This document shows, in pieces, positions 7,351-15,932 of a DNA stretch of 64,000 nt. The notes under the pieces are model-generated. The model did not search any database. It was not told where the DNA came from and saw nothing but the letters and a program-made list of their open reading frames with translations. The position numbers and the translations under genes were made by a program. Source of the stretch: Vagococcus acidifermentans (GTDB taxonomy: Bacteria; Bacillota; Bacilli; Lactobacillales; Vagococcaceae). Each line of letters opens with the position of its first letter. Positions within the stretch are counted from its first letter, which is position 1. The stretch lies in NCBI RefSeq assembly GCF_003987655.1, contig NZ_NGKC01000006.1, positions 62,001 to 126,000 of the forward strand, given 5' to 3'.

Positions 7351-10300
7351 ATGAAAAATAAACTGAAAAAGAAACGATTCATTAGGCTTCAGCTGCTGGC
7401 TGTCCTTCTTTCTGTCACCGTAGGCAGTGTTACCTTATTCAATGATCCAGTATCATTAAAAGCGGCTGAGCTGACCAGTTCAGAGATAAGCGAGTCAGTT
7501 CAGACGACTGACCAGTCTGTTGCCGAGACAATGGCATCGTCATCAACATCTGCAACAGCAGAAAGCATAAATCAGCCCTCAGGGAAAGATGACGCAAAGA
7601 TAAGCAGCGAGGACACGGCCATTTCGGAAGAAAGTCTGCCCGGAGTGCCAACACTCAGGGCAGCCGCTCCATTTTCTGCTGCTGAAGATGCCTGGATTCC
7701 GGAGCAGCAATCCATTATCAAATTTGAACAGGCTGAGACAAACTATCTTGGAGGGATAGCCCTTGACGCTGCAGGGAAAGTTTGGACATGGGGCTATAAT
7801 ATTCACGGTATGCTGGGCACCAACAGACCGATAGTTCCGGCAACTTATGCCGGCGGTATGGAAAGACTGGATTATTTTGTCAAAAACAATATCGAAGTGG
7901 TTGATATTGAAGCTGGTTATCACACGAACTACGCAGTTGATATAAATGGTGTCGTCTATGCGTGGGGCAGAGGTAACGAAGGACAGATGGGGAATGGCAC
8001 AGTAACTCCAAATAACCCGGTACCTGTCGTAGTGACGTCCTTAACAGGCAAAAAAATCGTTAAAATCTCAACAAGTATTGAAGCATCAAGCTTTACCTAT
8101 GCTATGGATGACAAAGGCAACGTATATGCTTGGGGCTATGCAGATGATTACCGCATTCCGGATAAAATCAGCTATCAGTCTGTTGCCAGTGAAGTCCCGT
8201 CTTTGTCAGCGATTGACATTGTAGATTTCGATTTGGGCAACAAACACGGTATCGTACTGGATAAAGAGGGACGTGTCTATGTTTGGGGGTCGGATGCCTT
8301 CGGGCAAATCGGCGATGGCAGCAGTACTACACCCGCTGTCTATCCCAAAGAAGTAGCCTACTTCGCAGACAAAAAAGTCAAGCAGGTCTCTGCTAGCTTT
8401 GAGAGCAACTTGGTGCTGACAGAAGACGGCAAAGTCTTTCAGTGGGGGCAAATTTACAAAACCGCTGCCCCAGTAAATGTTAGCCTGCCGGAAGAAGTCA
8501 AAATCGACAGCTCTTCAGCGGGATATATGCCGCAAGTTGCTTCAGTGACTGCCGGAAGAATGGTCAATTATTTCACCGACACGAACGGTAGAGTCTGGAG
8601 TTGGGGGTACAACACCTATTACAGCTGGGGAACGGACGGCTCGCTGCCTTCCAAATTAAACCATTCCGTCGCTGTGGCAACTCAGATGCCGAAGACACTC
8701 GGTGACGGCGATACTGAAGGAGTCATCAATGTACCGAAAGCACCGGTTTTCTCCGGCCACACATATGGGCAAGCATATGCATCGTTTTTAAGCTATCAGA
8801 ATCACGGTCAGTGGTCGTCAATCGGTGACGGATTGCACCCCACTATCTATGACAAGAAATACTCTGTCACAGACAAAGAGCCGACAGGCGATTCGCATAC
8901 CAATGTTTACTTGCTGAACAAGCAAGGTGAACGGCTGGTTTATGTCATTAAAGTTGATGATGACGGTACATACCACGGCAACTACTATATTGCTGAAGAC
9001 AGTTATAACGGCGCTTGGGCAGTCATGTTATCCAACAAAGAACTTCCGGCGGGAGTGACGTCTGAAACCAGTTTTCCTGCTATCAAAGAGTCGGAACGCG
9101 GCTGGATAGGATTGTCAGTGGATATTGATACGTTCGATTTTACAGGCAATAACTTGAAAGAGATGCCTTATGTTCAGAGTATCAACACGTACCAGTCTTC
9201 TACGTTGTTCCTTGACCCTGCCGGCAACTTGTACAAAACAGGTCTGGATGGTTCGGGGACAGTGGCGTGGGGTTGGGATTATTCAACCTATGAAAGAGGA
9301 ACAGCAGGGAATAATGCCGCCAACGGTTTGTACAATATGTACACTTATGAAGTGATGTTCATGCGCGGTGCACCGCGGATGAGCGCGCCAAGCGTCACTG
9401 TTGATAAGCCGGAAAGCAAAAAATACGTGTCACAGGACTTGAGCGAATCCGTGAAATTGACGATTGAATTGGATGGTGCAATGCACGATGAACAGCTGAA
9501 TATATCTGTCGAACCAGAATTAAGAGAGGCTAAATATGTCGTCATGCCTTATGACAGCTCAGATGAGAACGTCGTTAACAGCACACCGACGAAAGAGGAT
9601 TTCATGAGTGCCTATAATAGTGGCGCTTATGAGAAAGGTGATTACATCCAAAAAAATCCGGACTGGGATCTGGTGCATAATTTGTCAGAAAAACCGATTA
9701 CGCTGACTGATGACAGTGTAACAGTCAAAGACAATTCAGTTGTTTGGGTTTACACGGAAACCTTGGCCTACACGCAAAAAATGTCGCAAGTGACACGGGC
9801 TGTGTATGATAATTTCTATACAGATGCTGTCATTACCCATAATGGAATGGCCTACGGTCAGACTGACGAACTGTACCAAAAGACAAGTCAGAATGTCACC
9901 AAAGTCACTAAGGATAAGATTGCGGATAAAGTCGGATTTCCTCTTGATACAGAGGGGAATATTATCGGAGAGCCTAGTCAGCCGCCAACTTACGGCTATG
10001 ACGAGGTTTCAGTCAGCAAATTCGACGAGGCAGTTCTGCCGACTTTTATCACATCCGATGAAACAACGATAGCAAAACTGAAAGAACAATACCGCTCGGA
10101 CATGCTTGAAAAGGCTGAAAAGGACTACACCGACTCAGGTGCAGCTTGGAACAAGGAAATTGAGGATGCCTATCAAGCGTGGGTCGACACATGGTTTGAT
10201 GACTGGTTTGAGAATGAGTGGCTGATGCGCTATGCAAGTGTCTGGAAATGGCACGAGCCTCAGAGCAGTCAAAAGACGTACACGCTGAACGGCGTTGACA

Positions 10301-11136
10301 AAACCAACAATGATGATTTGACAGCGGCAACCGGTGAATTGCCAGTGAGCGAAAGTTACACGCACACATTCTATTACACGAAAGACGCTGCTAAGTTTGC
10401 GCAAGTACATTATCTCGGAGTGGACCGGGAAGGCGACCAGCTTGACCAGTTCAGGATGAGCAGTGAGGAAGTACTCAAAGGTGTCACGTATCGGCGAATC
10501 CCCCCGGATTTATTAGAGACACTAAATGTCACCGCTAAAAAGTACATGACTCAAGATGGACAGCCGCCGACTGAATTTCCGTTGGACTTGTCAGTCGCTG
10601 CCGAGCTGGGGTCAGCCGGTGAAGCAGAATTTATGATTCCGCTTGGTCAAGACCTCAATAGTGAATTGACTGTTATCTTTATTTATGAACCGCCAAATGT
10701 GCATTTGAACGTCAGACAGGTGATATTGAACGCAAATTATCTGATTCCCCTTCCGGATAACGGCTATTTGAGCGTGGCTAATGTCAAACTGACCGACAGC
10801 CAACAAGCAGCCAGTTCTAAAAATCTGATTTCAGCCAGCGGAAAAAGTGATACTCGAGTTGCGTTTACCCCTTACATCTTGACTAAAGAAAAAGGGTATG
10901 ACGGGATGCTCGTTTCATGGATCACACCGCAATATTATCAGTATGAAGGGTATGTCCTCACATCGGAGGAGGACGCACACAATTTGTCAGGACTAGTAAC
11001 ATCCCCTGAAGTCAAACTTGACTATACGTCAACCGATGCCTATTGGCTGACTATTTACTTGAGTCCGACAGATGAAACAACAGGTCTTTTTTCATGGGAC
11101 AGCGCGACTAATGATTTCGGCACAATCAAGCCGTAA
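7351..11136 (+). CDS. Large secreted RCC1-repeat protein
   Basis: The 1261-residue product has a signal peptide (about 1-39, ending SLKA), a Ser/Thr/Glu-rich low-complexity linker (about 40-110) and a run of RCC1/ATS1-type beta-propeller blades marked by WGxxxxGQxG units near residues 143, 202, 258, 309, 362 and 415. A long C-terminal region of about 800 residues without recognised domains follows. RCC1 propellers usually mediate protein binding. It has no LPXTG, so attachment must be indirect if it stays on the surface. AAGGGAG precedes the ATG, 17 nt after the preceding gene. It ends the SipW operon and is followed by a bidirectional terminator. Function is unknown; adhesion or matrix scaffolding is plausible. 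Confidence 0.85.
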   Translation: MKNKLKKKRFIRLQLLAVLLSVTVGSVTLFNDPVSLKAAELTSSEISESVQTTDQSVAETMASSSTSATAESINQPSGKDDAKISSEDTAISEESLPGVPTLRAAAPFSAAEDAWIPEQQSIIKFEQAETNYLGGIALDAAGKVWTWGYNIHGMLGTNRPIVPATYAGGMERLDYFVKNNIEVVDIEAGYHTNYAVDINGVVYAWGRGNEGQMGNGTVTPNNPVPVVVTSLTGKKIVKISTSIEASSFTYAMDDKGNVYAWGYADDYRIPDKISYQSVASEVPSLSAIDIVDFDLGNKHGIVLDKEGRVYVWGSDAFGQIGDGSSTTPAVYPKEVAYFADKKVKQVSASFESNLVLTEDGKVFQWGQIYKTAAPVNVSLPEEVKIDSSSAGYMPQVASVTAGRMVNYFTDTNGRVWSWGYNTYYSWGTDGSLPSKLNHSVAVATQMPKTLGDGDTEGVINVPKAPVFSGHTYGQAYASFLSYQNHGQWSSIGDGLHPTIYDKKYSVTDKEPTGDSHTNVYLLNKQGERLVYVIKVDDDGTYHGNYYIAEDSYNGAWAVMLSNKELPAGVTSETSFPAIKESERGWIGLSVDIDTFDFTGNNLKEMPYVQSINTYQSSTLFLDPAGNLYKTGLDGSGTVAWGWDYSTYERGTAGNNAANGLYNMYTYEVMFMRGAPRMSAPSVTVDKPESKKYVSQDLSESVKLTIELDGAMHDEQLNISVEPELREAKYVVMPYDSSDENVVNSTPTKEDFMSAYNSGAYEKGDYIQKNPDWDLVHNLSEKPITLTDDSVTVKDNSVVWVYTETLAYTQKMSQVTRAVYDNFYTDAVITHNGMAYGQTDELYQKTSQNVTKVTKDKIADKVGFPLDTEGNIIGEPSQPPTYGYDEVSVSKFDEAVLPTFITSDETTIAKLKEQYRSDMLEKAEKDYTDSGAAWNKEIEDAYQAWVDTWFDDWFENEWLMRYASVWKWHEPQSSQKTYTLNGVDKTNNDDLTAATGELPVSESYTHTFYYTKDAAKFAQVHYLGVDREGDQLDQFRMSSEEVLKGVTYRRIPPDLLETLNVTAKKYMTQDGQPPTEFPLDLSVAAELGSAGEAEFMIPLGQDLNSELTVIFIYEPPNVHLNVRQVILNANYLIPLPDNGYLSVANVKLTDSQQAASSKNLISASGKSDTRVAFTPYILTKEKGYDGMLVSWITPQYYQYEGYVLTSEEDAHNLSGLVTSPEVKLDYTSTDAYWLTIYLSPTDETTGLFSWDSATNDFGTIKP

Positions 11137-11215
11137 TTCAGAACAGGAAAAGTAGCTTTATCCGTCGAATCAGTTGCTGTACCCTTTCATGAACCGTTAG
11201 TCAATTGGATAAAAC

Positions 11216-11248
11216 AAGCGGACAATCAGCTGATTGTCCGCTTTGTTT
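11216..11248. terminator. Bidirectional terminator between convergent genes
   Basis: A perfect palindrome with 13-bp arms (11216-11228 with 11231-11243) has T-rich flanks on both strands. It separates the RCC1 gene from the minus-strand vitamin operon, whose last stop codon directly abuts it. Confidence 0.9.
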
Positions 11249-11794
11249 TTATTGATAAACCGCGCGTTCGCCGCCGATTAGTTTTGGCCGTGACGTCAGT
11301 GCCGTGACGTGGGCGCCGCCGAGTTCCTTTTTAACAGGACGGATAGGAATCTGGACGTGTTTGATGTGCATGCCGATTGCCGTATCGCCGATATCAAGTC
11401 CGGCTTTTGCCGTGACAAACTCCACTACGACGGGGTCGTTCATCTGCCGGAAAGCAGCTACAGAACAGGCGCCTCCCGCATGCAGCGCAGGGACGACGGA
11501 GACGATGTCCAGCCGATGTGCGGTGGCTGTCTGGCGTTCGACGGTCAGGGCGCGGTTGATGTGTTCGCATCCTTGAACCGCCAAGTGAATACCGCGCGCA
11601 GTCAAAATCGGCAGCAATGTCTCGATAACCAGCTTGCCGACTTCTTCGCTGGATTGTTTGCCGATAACACCACCGACAATTTCGCTGGAGCTGCAGCCCA
11701 GTACAAAGATATCTCCTTCATTAATGTGTGATTGTTCGATGACATCTTCAATGATGTCGGTTAAATCGTCTGTTAACTGTTTGACGTTAATCAT
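11249..11794 (-). CDS. UPF0340/DUF436 family protein (YwlG-like, TIGR01440)
   Basis: The 181-residue soluble protein matches the YwlG/UPF0340 family by the motifs [27 protein letters not shown] and [10 protein letters not shown]. Family members show structural resemblance to aminoglycoside-type acyltransferases, but no reaction is established. AAGGAG lies 8 nt before ATG 11794 on the minus strand. Its start overlaps the end of the ECF S-component gene by 8 bp, so it is translationally coupled to the vitamin kinase and transporter genes; a role in vitamin B6 or thiamine-precursor metabolism is inferred only from that linkage. Confidence 0.88.
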   Translation of the reverse strand: MINVKQLTDDLTDIIEDVIEQSHINEGDIFVLGCSSSEIVGGVIGKQSSEEVGKLVIETLLPILTARGIHLAVQGCEHINRALTVERQTATAHRLDIVSVVPALHAGGACSVAAFRQMNDPVVVEFVTAKAGLDIGDTAIGMHIKHVQIPIRPVKKELGGAHVTALTSRPKLIGGERAVYQ

Positions 11795-12293
11795 GTGACA
11801 CACTCCTTTTACTTGTCAATCGTTTGGTTAAAATAGCGGCCAGCGGTACTGCAATAACCAGTCCTATCAGGTTTTGGAAAAGATTGCCGATAAGCGATGC
11901 CCATGCGGCAGCTGCGCCGTAGAGCACATAACTGGCAATAAAATAACCGATTATCATAACAGCGGATGCAGCTGCCAGAGAGAAGCCGCGGAGAAGCGGA
12001 CGGGATTGCGTCCGCGCGTTTCCTGCGATGACACCTTGCAGTCCGTGAATGATTGCAGAAGCCAGAAGCCACTGCGGATAGCCGGAAATCAAATCCAGCA
12101 GCGCGCCGCTGATGCCCCCGACAAATCCGGCGGTCTTCCTACCGAAGAGCATAGCCGAGGTGTAGATGCCGACTTCCAGCAAATTCACATAGCCTTTTGT
12201 CAAAGGCAGAGGAATAATAAAAAAGAGTGCCAGTATGACTGATAAGGCGCTCATCAGAGCAACTAGCGCTATCGTACTGTTACGATGGTTCAT
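11787..12293 (-). CDS. ECF transporter S component, probable pyridoxine/HMP type
   Basis: This 168-residue membrane protein has about five or six helices, with the typical S-component features [17 protein letters not shown] and a glycine-rich [14 protein letters not shown] components bind a vitamin and dock with a shared ECF energising module, which is not encoded here. It overlaps the upstream kinase gene by 14 bp and the downstream YwlG gene by 8 bp. Because the kinase acts on pyridoxine or hydroxymethylpyrimidine, the same substrates are likely for the transporter (PdxU2- or HmpT-like). The start at ATG 12293 has an AAGGAG about 13 nt upstream, somewhat far. Confidence 0.82.
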   Translation of the reverse strand: MNHRNSTIALVALMSALSVILALFFIIPLPLTKGYVNLLEVGIYTSAMLFGRKTAGFVGGISGALLDLISGYPQWLLASAIIHGLQGVIAGNARTQSRPLLRGFSLAAASAVMIIGYFIASYVLYGAAAAWASLIGNLFQNLIGLVIAVPLAAILTKRLTSKRSVSHD

Positions 12294-13113
12294 GGCTGAG
12301 AGCACGCTCCTTTCGGTGTTTGGCCAGTCCGCCTTGCCAGACATTGCCGTAGTCTTCGGAAAAAGGCTGGCCATATTTGATGGCATAATAGACAAATTCT
12401 TTGCTGTCTGCCACAGCCTGTTCAGCAGGCAGTCCTTTGGCCAGACCGCAGGCGATGGCAGAAGCGAATGTACAGCCGGCGCCGTTAGTAGTATTGGTAG
12501 GGAGTTTTGAGACGACTAACTCACGGTATGTGCTGCCGTCGTAAAAGACATCTACTGCCTGACTGCCGGGGATACGGGCCCCGCCTTTGATGACTACTTG
12601 TTTTGCGCCAAAATTAAAAATGTTTGCTGCCGCTTGTTTCATATCATCAACAGAAGCGATATTGGTCATACCCGACAGCAGTTCCGCTTCCCGCAAATTG
12701 GGTGTCACGATGGTCGCAAGGGGCAGCAGCTGTTCTTGAAAAACAGTCACTGCATCCAGCTCAAGCGTCAGCGGCGACTCCTTCAGCGCGAGCACAGGGT
12801 CGATAATAACTGGGATGTCCTCACGCAAGCGTGCTAAAAATCGGGCAATTGTCACGGCGTTGTCGACCGTTCCCAGCATCCCTAGTTTGATGGCATTCAA
12901 CTGCGGCAGGTAAGTCGTGATTTGGTTCAGCTGTTCGTTCAAAAGTTCTTCTTGAACGGCATCCACCTGAATCATTTGTGTATCGCTCAGCGTGGCAATG
13001 CAGGTTAAGACATTCAACCCGTTCATGCCGTATTCCTGAAATGTTCTTAAGTCCGCTTGCAGACCGCCGCCGCTAATCGTGTCTGAGCCGGCTATCGTCA
13101 GGATGTTGTTCAT
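12280..13113 (-). CDS. Hydroxymethylpyrimidine/pyridoxine kinase (ThiD/PdxK family)
   Basis: The 277-residue product is a ribokinase-fold kinase with the N-terminal TIAGSDTISGGGLQADL signature, a substrate-binding GMNGLNVLTCIA segment, IDPVLA, and the C-terminal anion-hole/catalytic motif NTTNGAGCTFASAIA, where family members have the base Asp just before GAG; here Asn occupies that place (TNGAG). The usual motif is GTGD or GxGC in ThiD-like PdxK enzymes, where GC is accepted. It phosphorylates hydroxymethylpyrimidine or pyridoxine. The start at ATG 13113 has AGAGGTGAT upstream; a longer frame to 13200 has no support. First gene of a three-gene minus-strand operon with the S component and YwlG. 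Confidence 0.86.
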   Translation of the reverse strand: MNNILTIAGSDTISGGGLQADLRTFQEYGMNGLNVLTCIATLSDTQMIQVDAVQEELLNEQLNQITTYLPQLNAIKLGMLGTVDNAVTIARFLARLREDIPVIIDPVLALKESPLTLELDAVTVFQEQLLPLATIVTPNLREAELLSGMTNIASVDDMKQAAANIFNFGAKQVVIKGGARIPGSQAVDVFYDGSTYRELVVSKLPTNTTNGAGCTFASAIACGLAKGLPAEQAVADSKEFVYYAIKYGQPFSEDYGNVWQGGLAKHRKERALSHEPS

Positions 13114-13352
13114 TAATCCATCACCTCTCTTGCTAATCATAGTACGAATAATCCAGAAAAAAAACAACCAATTGGGCTGTTTTTCACTCATCCATTTCAA
13201 AAAAGATGTTTTTTAAGTTACAGGGAAAATGTTTCATGATAAAGTGGGAGTAACAATAGACGAAAAAATGACGAGATTATTGCATGGGTTCATAGGATAC
13301 CTGTACACTCGGAAGAAAAATCCTAAATACACAAAGCAAGGGTGAGAAAATC

Positions 13353-14315
13353 TTGGAAAAACCAGTGTTGTTGCTTGTGCCTGATATACCGGATGCGCTT
13401 ATTTCGGCGGTAAAAAATGCTGCAGAAGGGTATGATGTGATGACCGCCGCTGACTGGCGTGACAAAATATTTGATACCGCGCGCATTGAGATTATGTTCG
13501 GCTGGAACAGGGAAATCGGCAAACAAGTGTTGCAGGAGGTGGACAGCCGCTTGAAATGGATTCAGGCAGATTCCGCCGGCGTCAATCAATTTGATTTTTC
13601 TTTGCTGCAAGCAAAAGGCATACTGCTTTCCAGTGCCAGCGGCATTCACAGTTTTCAGATGACGGAATCAGTGCTGGGCATGCTATTGTCGCACACGCGG
13701 CGTATCAGGCAAGCCGTCATCAATCAGGAACGCCGGCAATGGGTTCGCGGCGATAAAGGGTCTGATTTGAGCGGCAAAAAAGTTCTGATTGCCGGTACGG
13801 GGCAAATCGGCCAGCATTTGGCTAAAACATTGGGAGCCTTCGATGTGTCCGTCTACGGCGTGAACCGCAGCGGACGGCAGCCGCACGGATTTGTCAAAAC
13901 GTATGTGTATCAGGAATTTTTGGCAGTCCTGCCGACGATGGATGTAGTTATCAATCTGTTGCCGCTGACAAAAGAAACGTACCACTTTTTTGACAGCGAG
14001 GTGTTCAGTCGCATGAAAAAAGGAGTGATGTTCATTAATGCGGGACGCGGCGAATCAGTGAAGACGCTGGACTTGATGACCGCGTGTCAAGATGGGACGA
14101 TTGCCTTTGCAGGGCTGGATGTTTTTGAAGAAGAGCCTTTGCCCGAAGCTCATCCGCTTTGGGGGATGGAAAATGTCCTTATCACGCCGCATATTGCAGG
14201 CAGTTCGGATAGGTACTACGACCGTTTGCTGCCGCTTTTTCTGGACAATCTGGCTTCTTATTTGCATGATGGCACGTTGCAGAAAAATCACATCGACTAT
14301 ACTGCCGGCTACTAG
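13353..14315 (+). CDS. D-2-hydroxyacid dehydrogenase family protein
   Basis: This 320-residue NAD(P)-dependent oxidoreductase has the nucleotide-binding GTGQIGQHLA (about 148-157), INLLPLTKET, the catalytic Arg in NAGRGE, the Glu in DVFEEEPLP and the His in TPHIAGSS, all in the family order. Substrate (hydroxypyruvate, glyoxylate, 2-ketoacids) cannot be told. It begins with TTG 13353, for which AAGGGTGAG (13338-13346) gives correct spacing; no ATG is nearby in frame. It stands alone, convergent with the lactonase gene across a long bidirectional hairpin. Confidence 0.9.
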   Translation: MEKPVLLLVPDIPDALISAVKNAAEGYDVMTAADWRDKIFDTARIEIMFGWNREIGKQVLQEVDSRLKWIQADSAGVNQFDFSLLQAKGILLSSASGIHSFQMTESVLGMLLSHTRRIRQAVINQERRQWVRGDKGSDLSGKKVLIAGTGQIGQHLAKTLGAFDVSVYGVNRSGRQPHGFVKTYVYQEFLAVLPTMDVVINLLPLTKETYHFFDSEVFSRMKKGVMFINAGRGESVKTLDLMTACQDGTIAFAGLDVFEEEPLPEAHPLWGMENVLITPHIAGSSDRYYDRLLPLFLDNLASYLHDGTLQKNHIDYTAGY

Positions 14316-14372
14316 CAAAACAGACAGCCCTGTTTCAATCATGGATGATGAAACAGGGCTGTCTGTTTGCTA
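14316..14372. terminator. Long bidirectional terminator hairpin
   Basis: Arms of about 21 bp (around 14316-14336 with 14349-14370) surround a short loop. It lies between the converging dehydrogenase and lactonase genes, 1-4 nt from both stop codons. Confidence 0.85.
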
Positions 14373-14375
14373 ATA

Positions 14376-15416
14376 TTAGTCGTTGGCCGGGACAAAGAAT
14401 GTGCAGACCGTCTCAGGTGCGTAGATGTCTTTGGCAAGCAGAGTCAGTTTGCCTGATGTCTGGTCCCGTTGGATGAGAGTCAGATTGTCAGTGTTTTGAT
14501 TAGCCACAACGATAAAACGCTCAGTGTTATCCAATGCAAAATCGCGCGGGAAATCACCTTCTACACTGATCAGCTGAATCAGTTGAATACTCTCGCTGTT
14601 GTCGGCAACTGAAAAAACAGCCAGCGAATTATGCCCGCGGTTGGAGGCATATAAAAACTTGCCGTCACTGGAAATCCGGATGGCTGCTCCGCCGTTGAAG
14701 TCGTGAAAGTCTTCCGGCAAGGTGCTGACAGTTTGCAGAGCTTCGAAAGACCCAGCTGCTGCATCATAGGCCAGCACTGTAACAGTATTGGCCAGTTCGC
14801 CAAACAGATAAGCCGTTTGCTTGTTTGGATGAAAAACAAGATGACGTGGTCCGGTGCCTGGCTCTGCTGCGAAGCGGGCTGTTTCGGTCAGTTTGCCGTC
14901 CGGTGCAACGTGATACGTATAGACTGAGTCATTGCCCAAATCACAGACAACTAACCGGTTATCCGGTGTCAAATCAGCATAATGAACATGCGGACCTTGC
15001 TGGTTGGCATGGGGGCCGTTACCATCATGCTGGATTAAATCTGCCAGTTCAAGGCCGCCGTCTTCACGAATCGTATAAGATGCCACACTTCCCTGATGGT
15101 AAAAGGCCGAATAAACCAGCTGGCGTTCTTCATCAACCGCAACGTAGCATGGCGGTGCGCCGTCGGTCACTTCACGATTGATGAATGAAAACGTTCCGTC
15201 TTCATTCAGCTGATACGCAGCCACCCCGCCTTTGTCGGCTGCTTTGGTAACACAATACAGACGTTTGTCAGCTGACAATGTAAGGTATGTCGGATTATCT
15301 TCCTCAACCAAATGATTTAGCTCGATGAGTTCAGGTTTATCAGTGTCCAGTGATATTTGATAGACACCTTTGCTGTCGCGTTTGGTATAGGTACCAAGAA
15401 ATAGCGTTTCTTTCAT
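14376..15416 (-). CDS. Lactonase family protein (6-phosphogluconolactonase, YkgB/Pgl type)
   Basis: The 346-residue product is a seven-bladed beta-propeller of the Pgl family. It opens with LFLGTYT, has the conserved DGNGPHANQQGPHVHYADL segment, GPRHLVFHPN, FNGGAAIRISSDGKFLYASNRGHNS and the FPRDFALD strand. The family hydrolyses 6-phosphogluconolactone in the pentose phosphate route, though several Firmicute members are uncharacterised. The start at ATG 15416 has AAGGGA upstream on the minus strand; a frame extending to 15449 is unsupported. Single-gene transcript, divergent from the PTS gene at 15559. Confidence 0.88.
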   Translation of the reverse strand: MKETLFLGTYTKRDSKGVYQISLDTDKPELIELNHLVEEDNPTYLTLSADKRLYCVTKAADKGGVAAYQLNEDGTFSFINREVTDGAPPCYVAVDEERQLVYSAFYHQGSVASYTIREDGGLELADLIQHDGNGPHANQQGPHVHYADLTPDNRLVVCDLGNDSVYTYHVAPDGKLTETARFAAEPGTGPRHLVFHPNKQTAYLFGELANTVTVLAYDAAAGSFEALQTVSTLPEDFHDFNGGAAIRISSDGKFLYASNRGHNSLAVFSVADNSESIQLIQLISVEGDFPRDFALDNTERFIVVANQNTDNLTLIQRDQTSGKLTLLAKDIYAPETVCTFFVPAND

Positions 15417-15495
15417 AAAAAAAATCCCTTCTTTTGCAGTTTTCATCATTGATTATAACATAATTGCGAAAAAGAGTTAAAAGGCTTCACAATAA

Positions 15496-15524
15496 TTTTT
15501 ATTTAAATGCACTTATGCTATAAT
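15496..15524 (+). promoter_or_regulatory. Probable extended -10 promoter
   Basis: TGCTATAAT (TATAAT at 15519-15524) is an ideal extended -10 element 34 bp before the PTS IIA gene; the -35 region is only T-rich. Confidence 0.55.
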
Positions 15525-15558
15525 AAAATTTGAATCAAGATAAGAGAGGTTATATTAT

Positions 15559-15927
15559 ATGTTAACATCAATCGTGCGTGAAATAGGGCCACAAGCATTG
15601 GATGCCAAAGACAAAATGCTGATTTTGTTTGACGATAAAGCAACTGATATGTTGAAGCAGTTTTCAGTTATTCAAAAGTTTAACAGTGATGAACCAGTGG
15701 ACTTGACCGTCGGCGACAAAATTATGTTCGACCGTCAAGCTTATACCATCAAGCATGTAGGCCCGGTTGCCAATGAGCATCTAAACTCAATGGGACATGT
15801 GTCGCTCGTGTTCGGCAAAGTGCCCGAGGAAGATTTGCTGGCCAACGGTTTGTACTTGGAGCCGTTTGAATTACCTGTTGTGAATGAAGGGACGGTTATT
15901 TCCTACAGCCAAAATGGAGGAAAATAG
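15559..15927 (+). CDS. PTS glucitol/sorbitol-type IIA component (orphan)
   Basis: The 122-residue protein matches the GutA/SrlB-type IIA family: an N-terminal VREIGPQA, central DLTVGDKIMFDRQAYTIKHVG, and the conserved NSMGHVSLVFG that belongs to the family core. Such proteins carry phosphate from HPr to the membrane IIB/IIC. No IIB, IIC or sorbitol-6-phosphate dehydrogenase is nearby, so it either works with remote partners or has a regulatory role. GAGAGG precedes the ATG. An AI-2E-family exporter gene starts 5 nt after its stop, so the two are co-translated; this pairing recurs as an oddity worth noting. Confidence 0.85.
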   Translation: MLTSIVREIGPQALDAKDKMLILFDDKATDMLKQFSVIQKFNSDEPVDLTVGDKIMFDRQAYTIKHVGPVANEHLNSMGHVSLVFGKVPEEDLLANGLYLEPFELPVVNEGTVISYSQNGGK

Positions 15928-15932
15928 CCGCT

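Noticed and set aside
11309-11731. 140-codon plus-strand frame opposite the YwlG-like gene
   Set aside because: It is antisense to a well-recognised family protein and has no start signals of its own.
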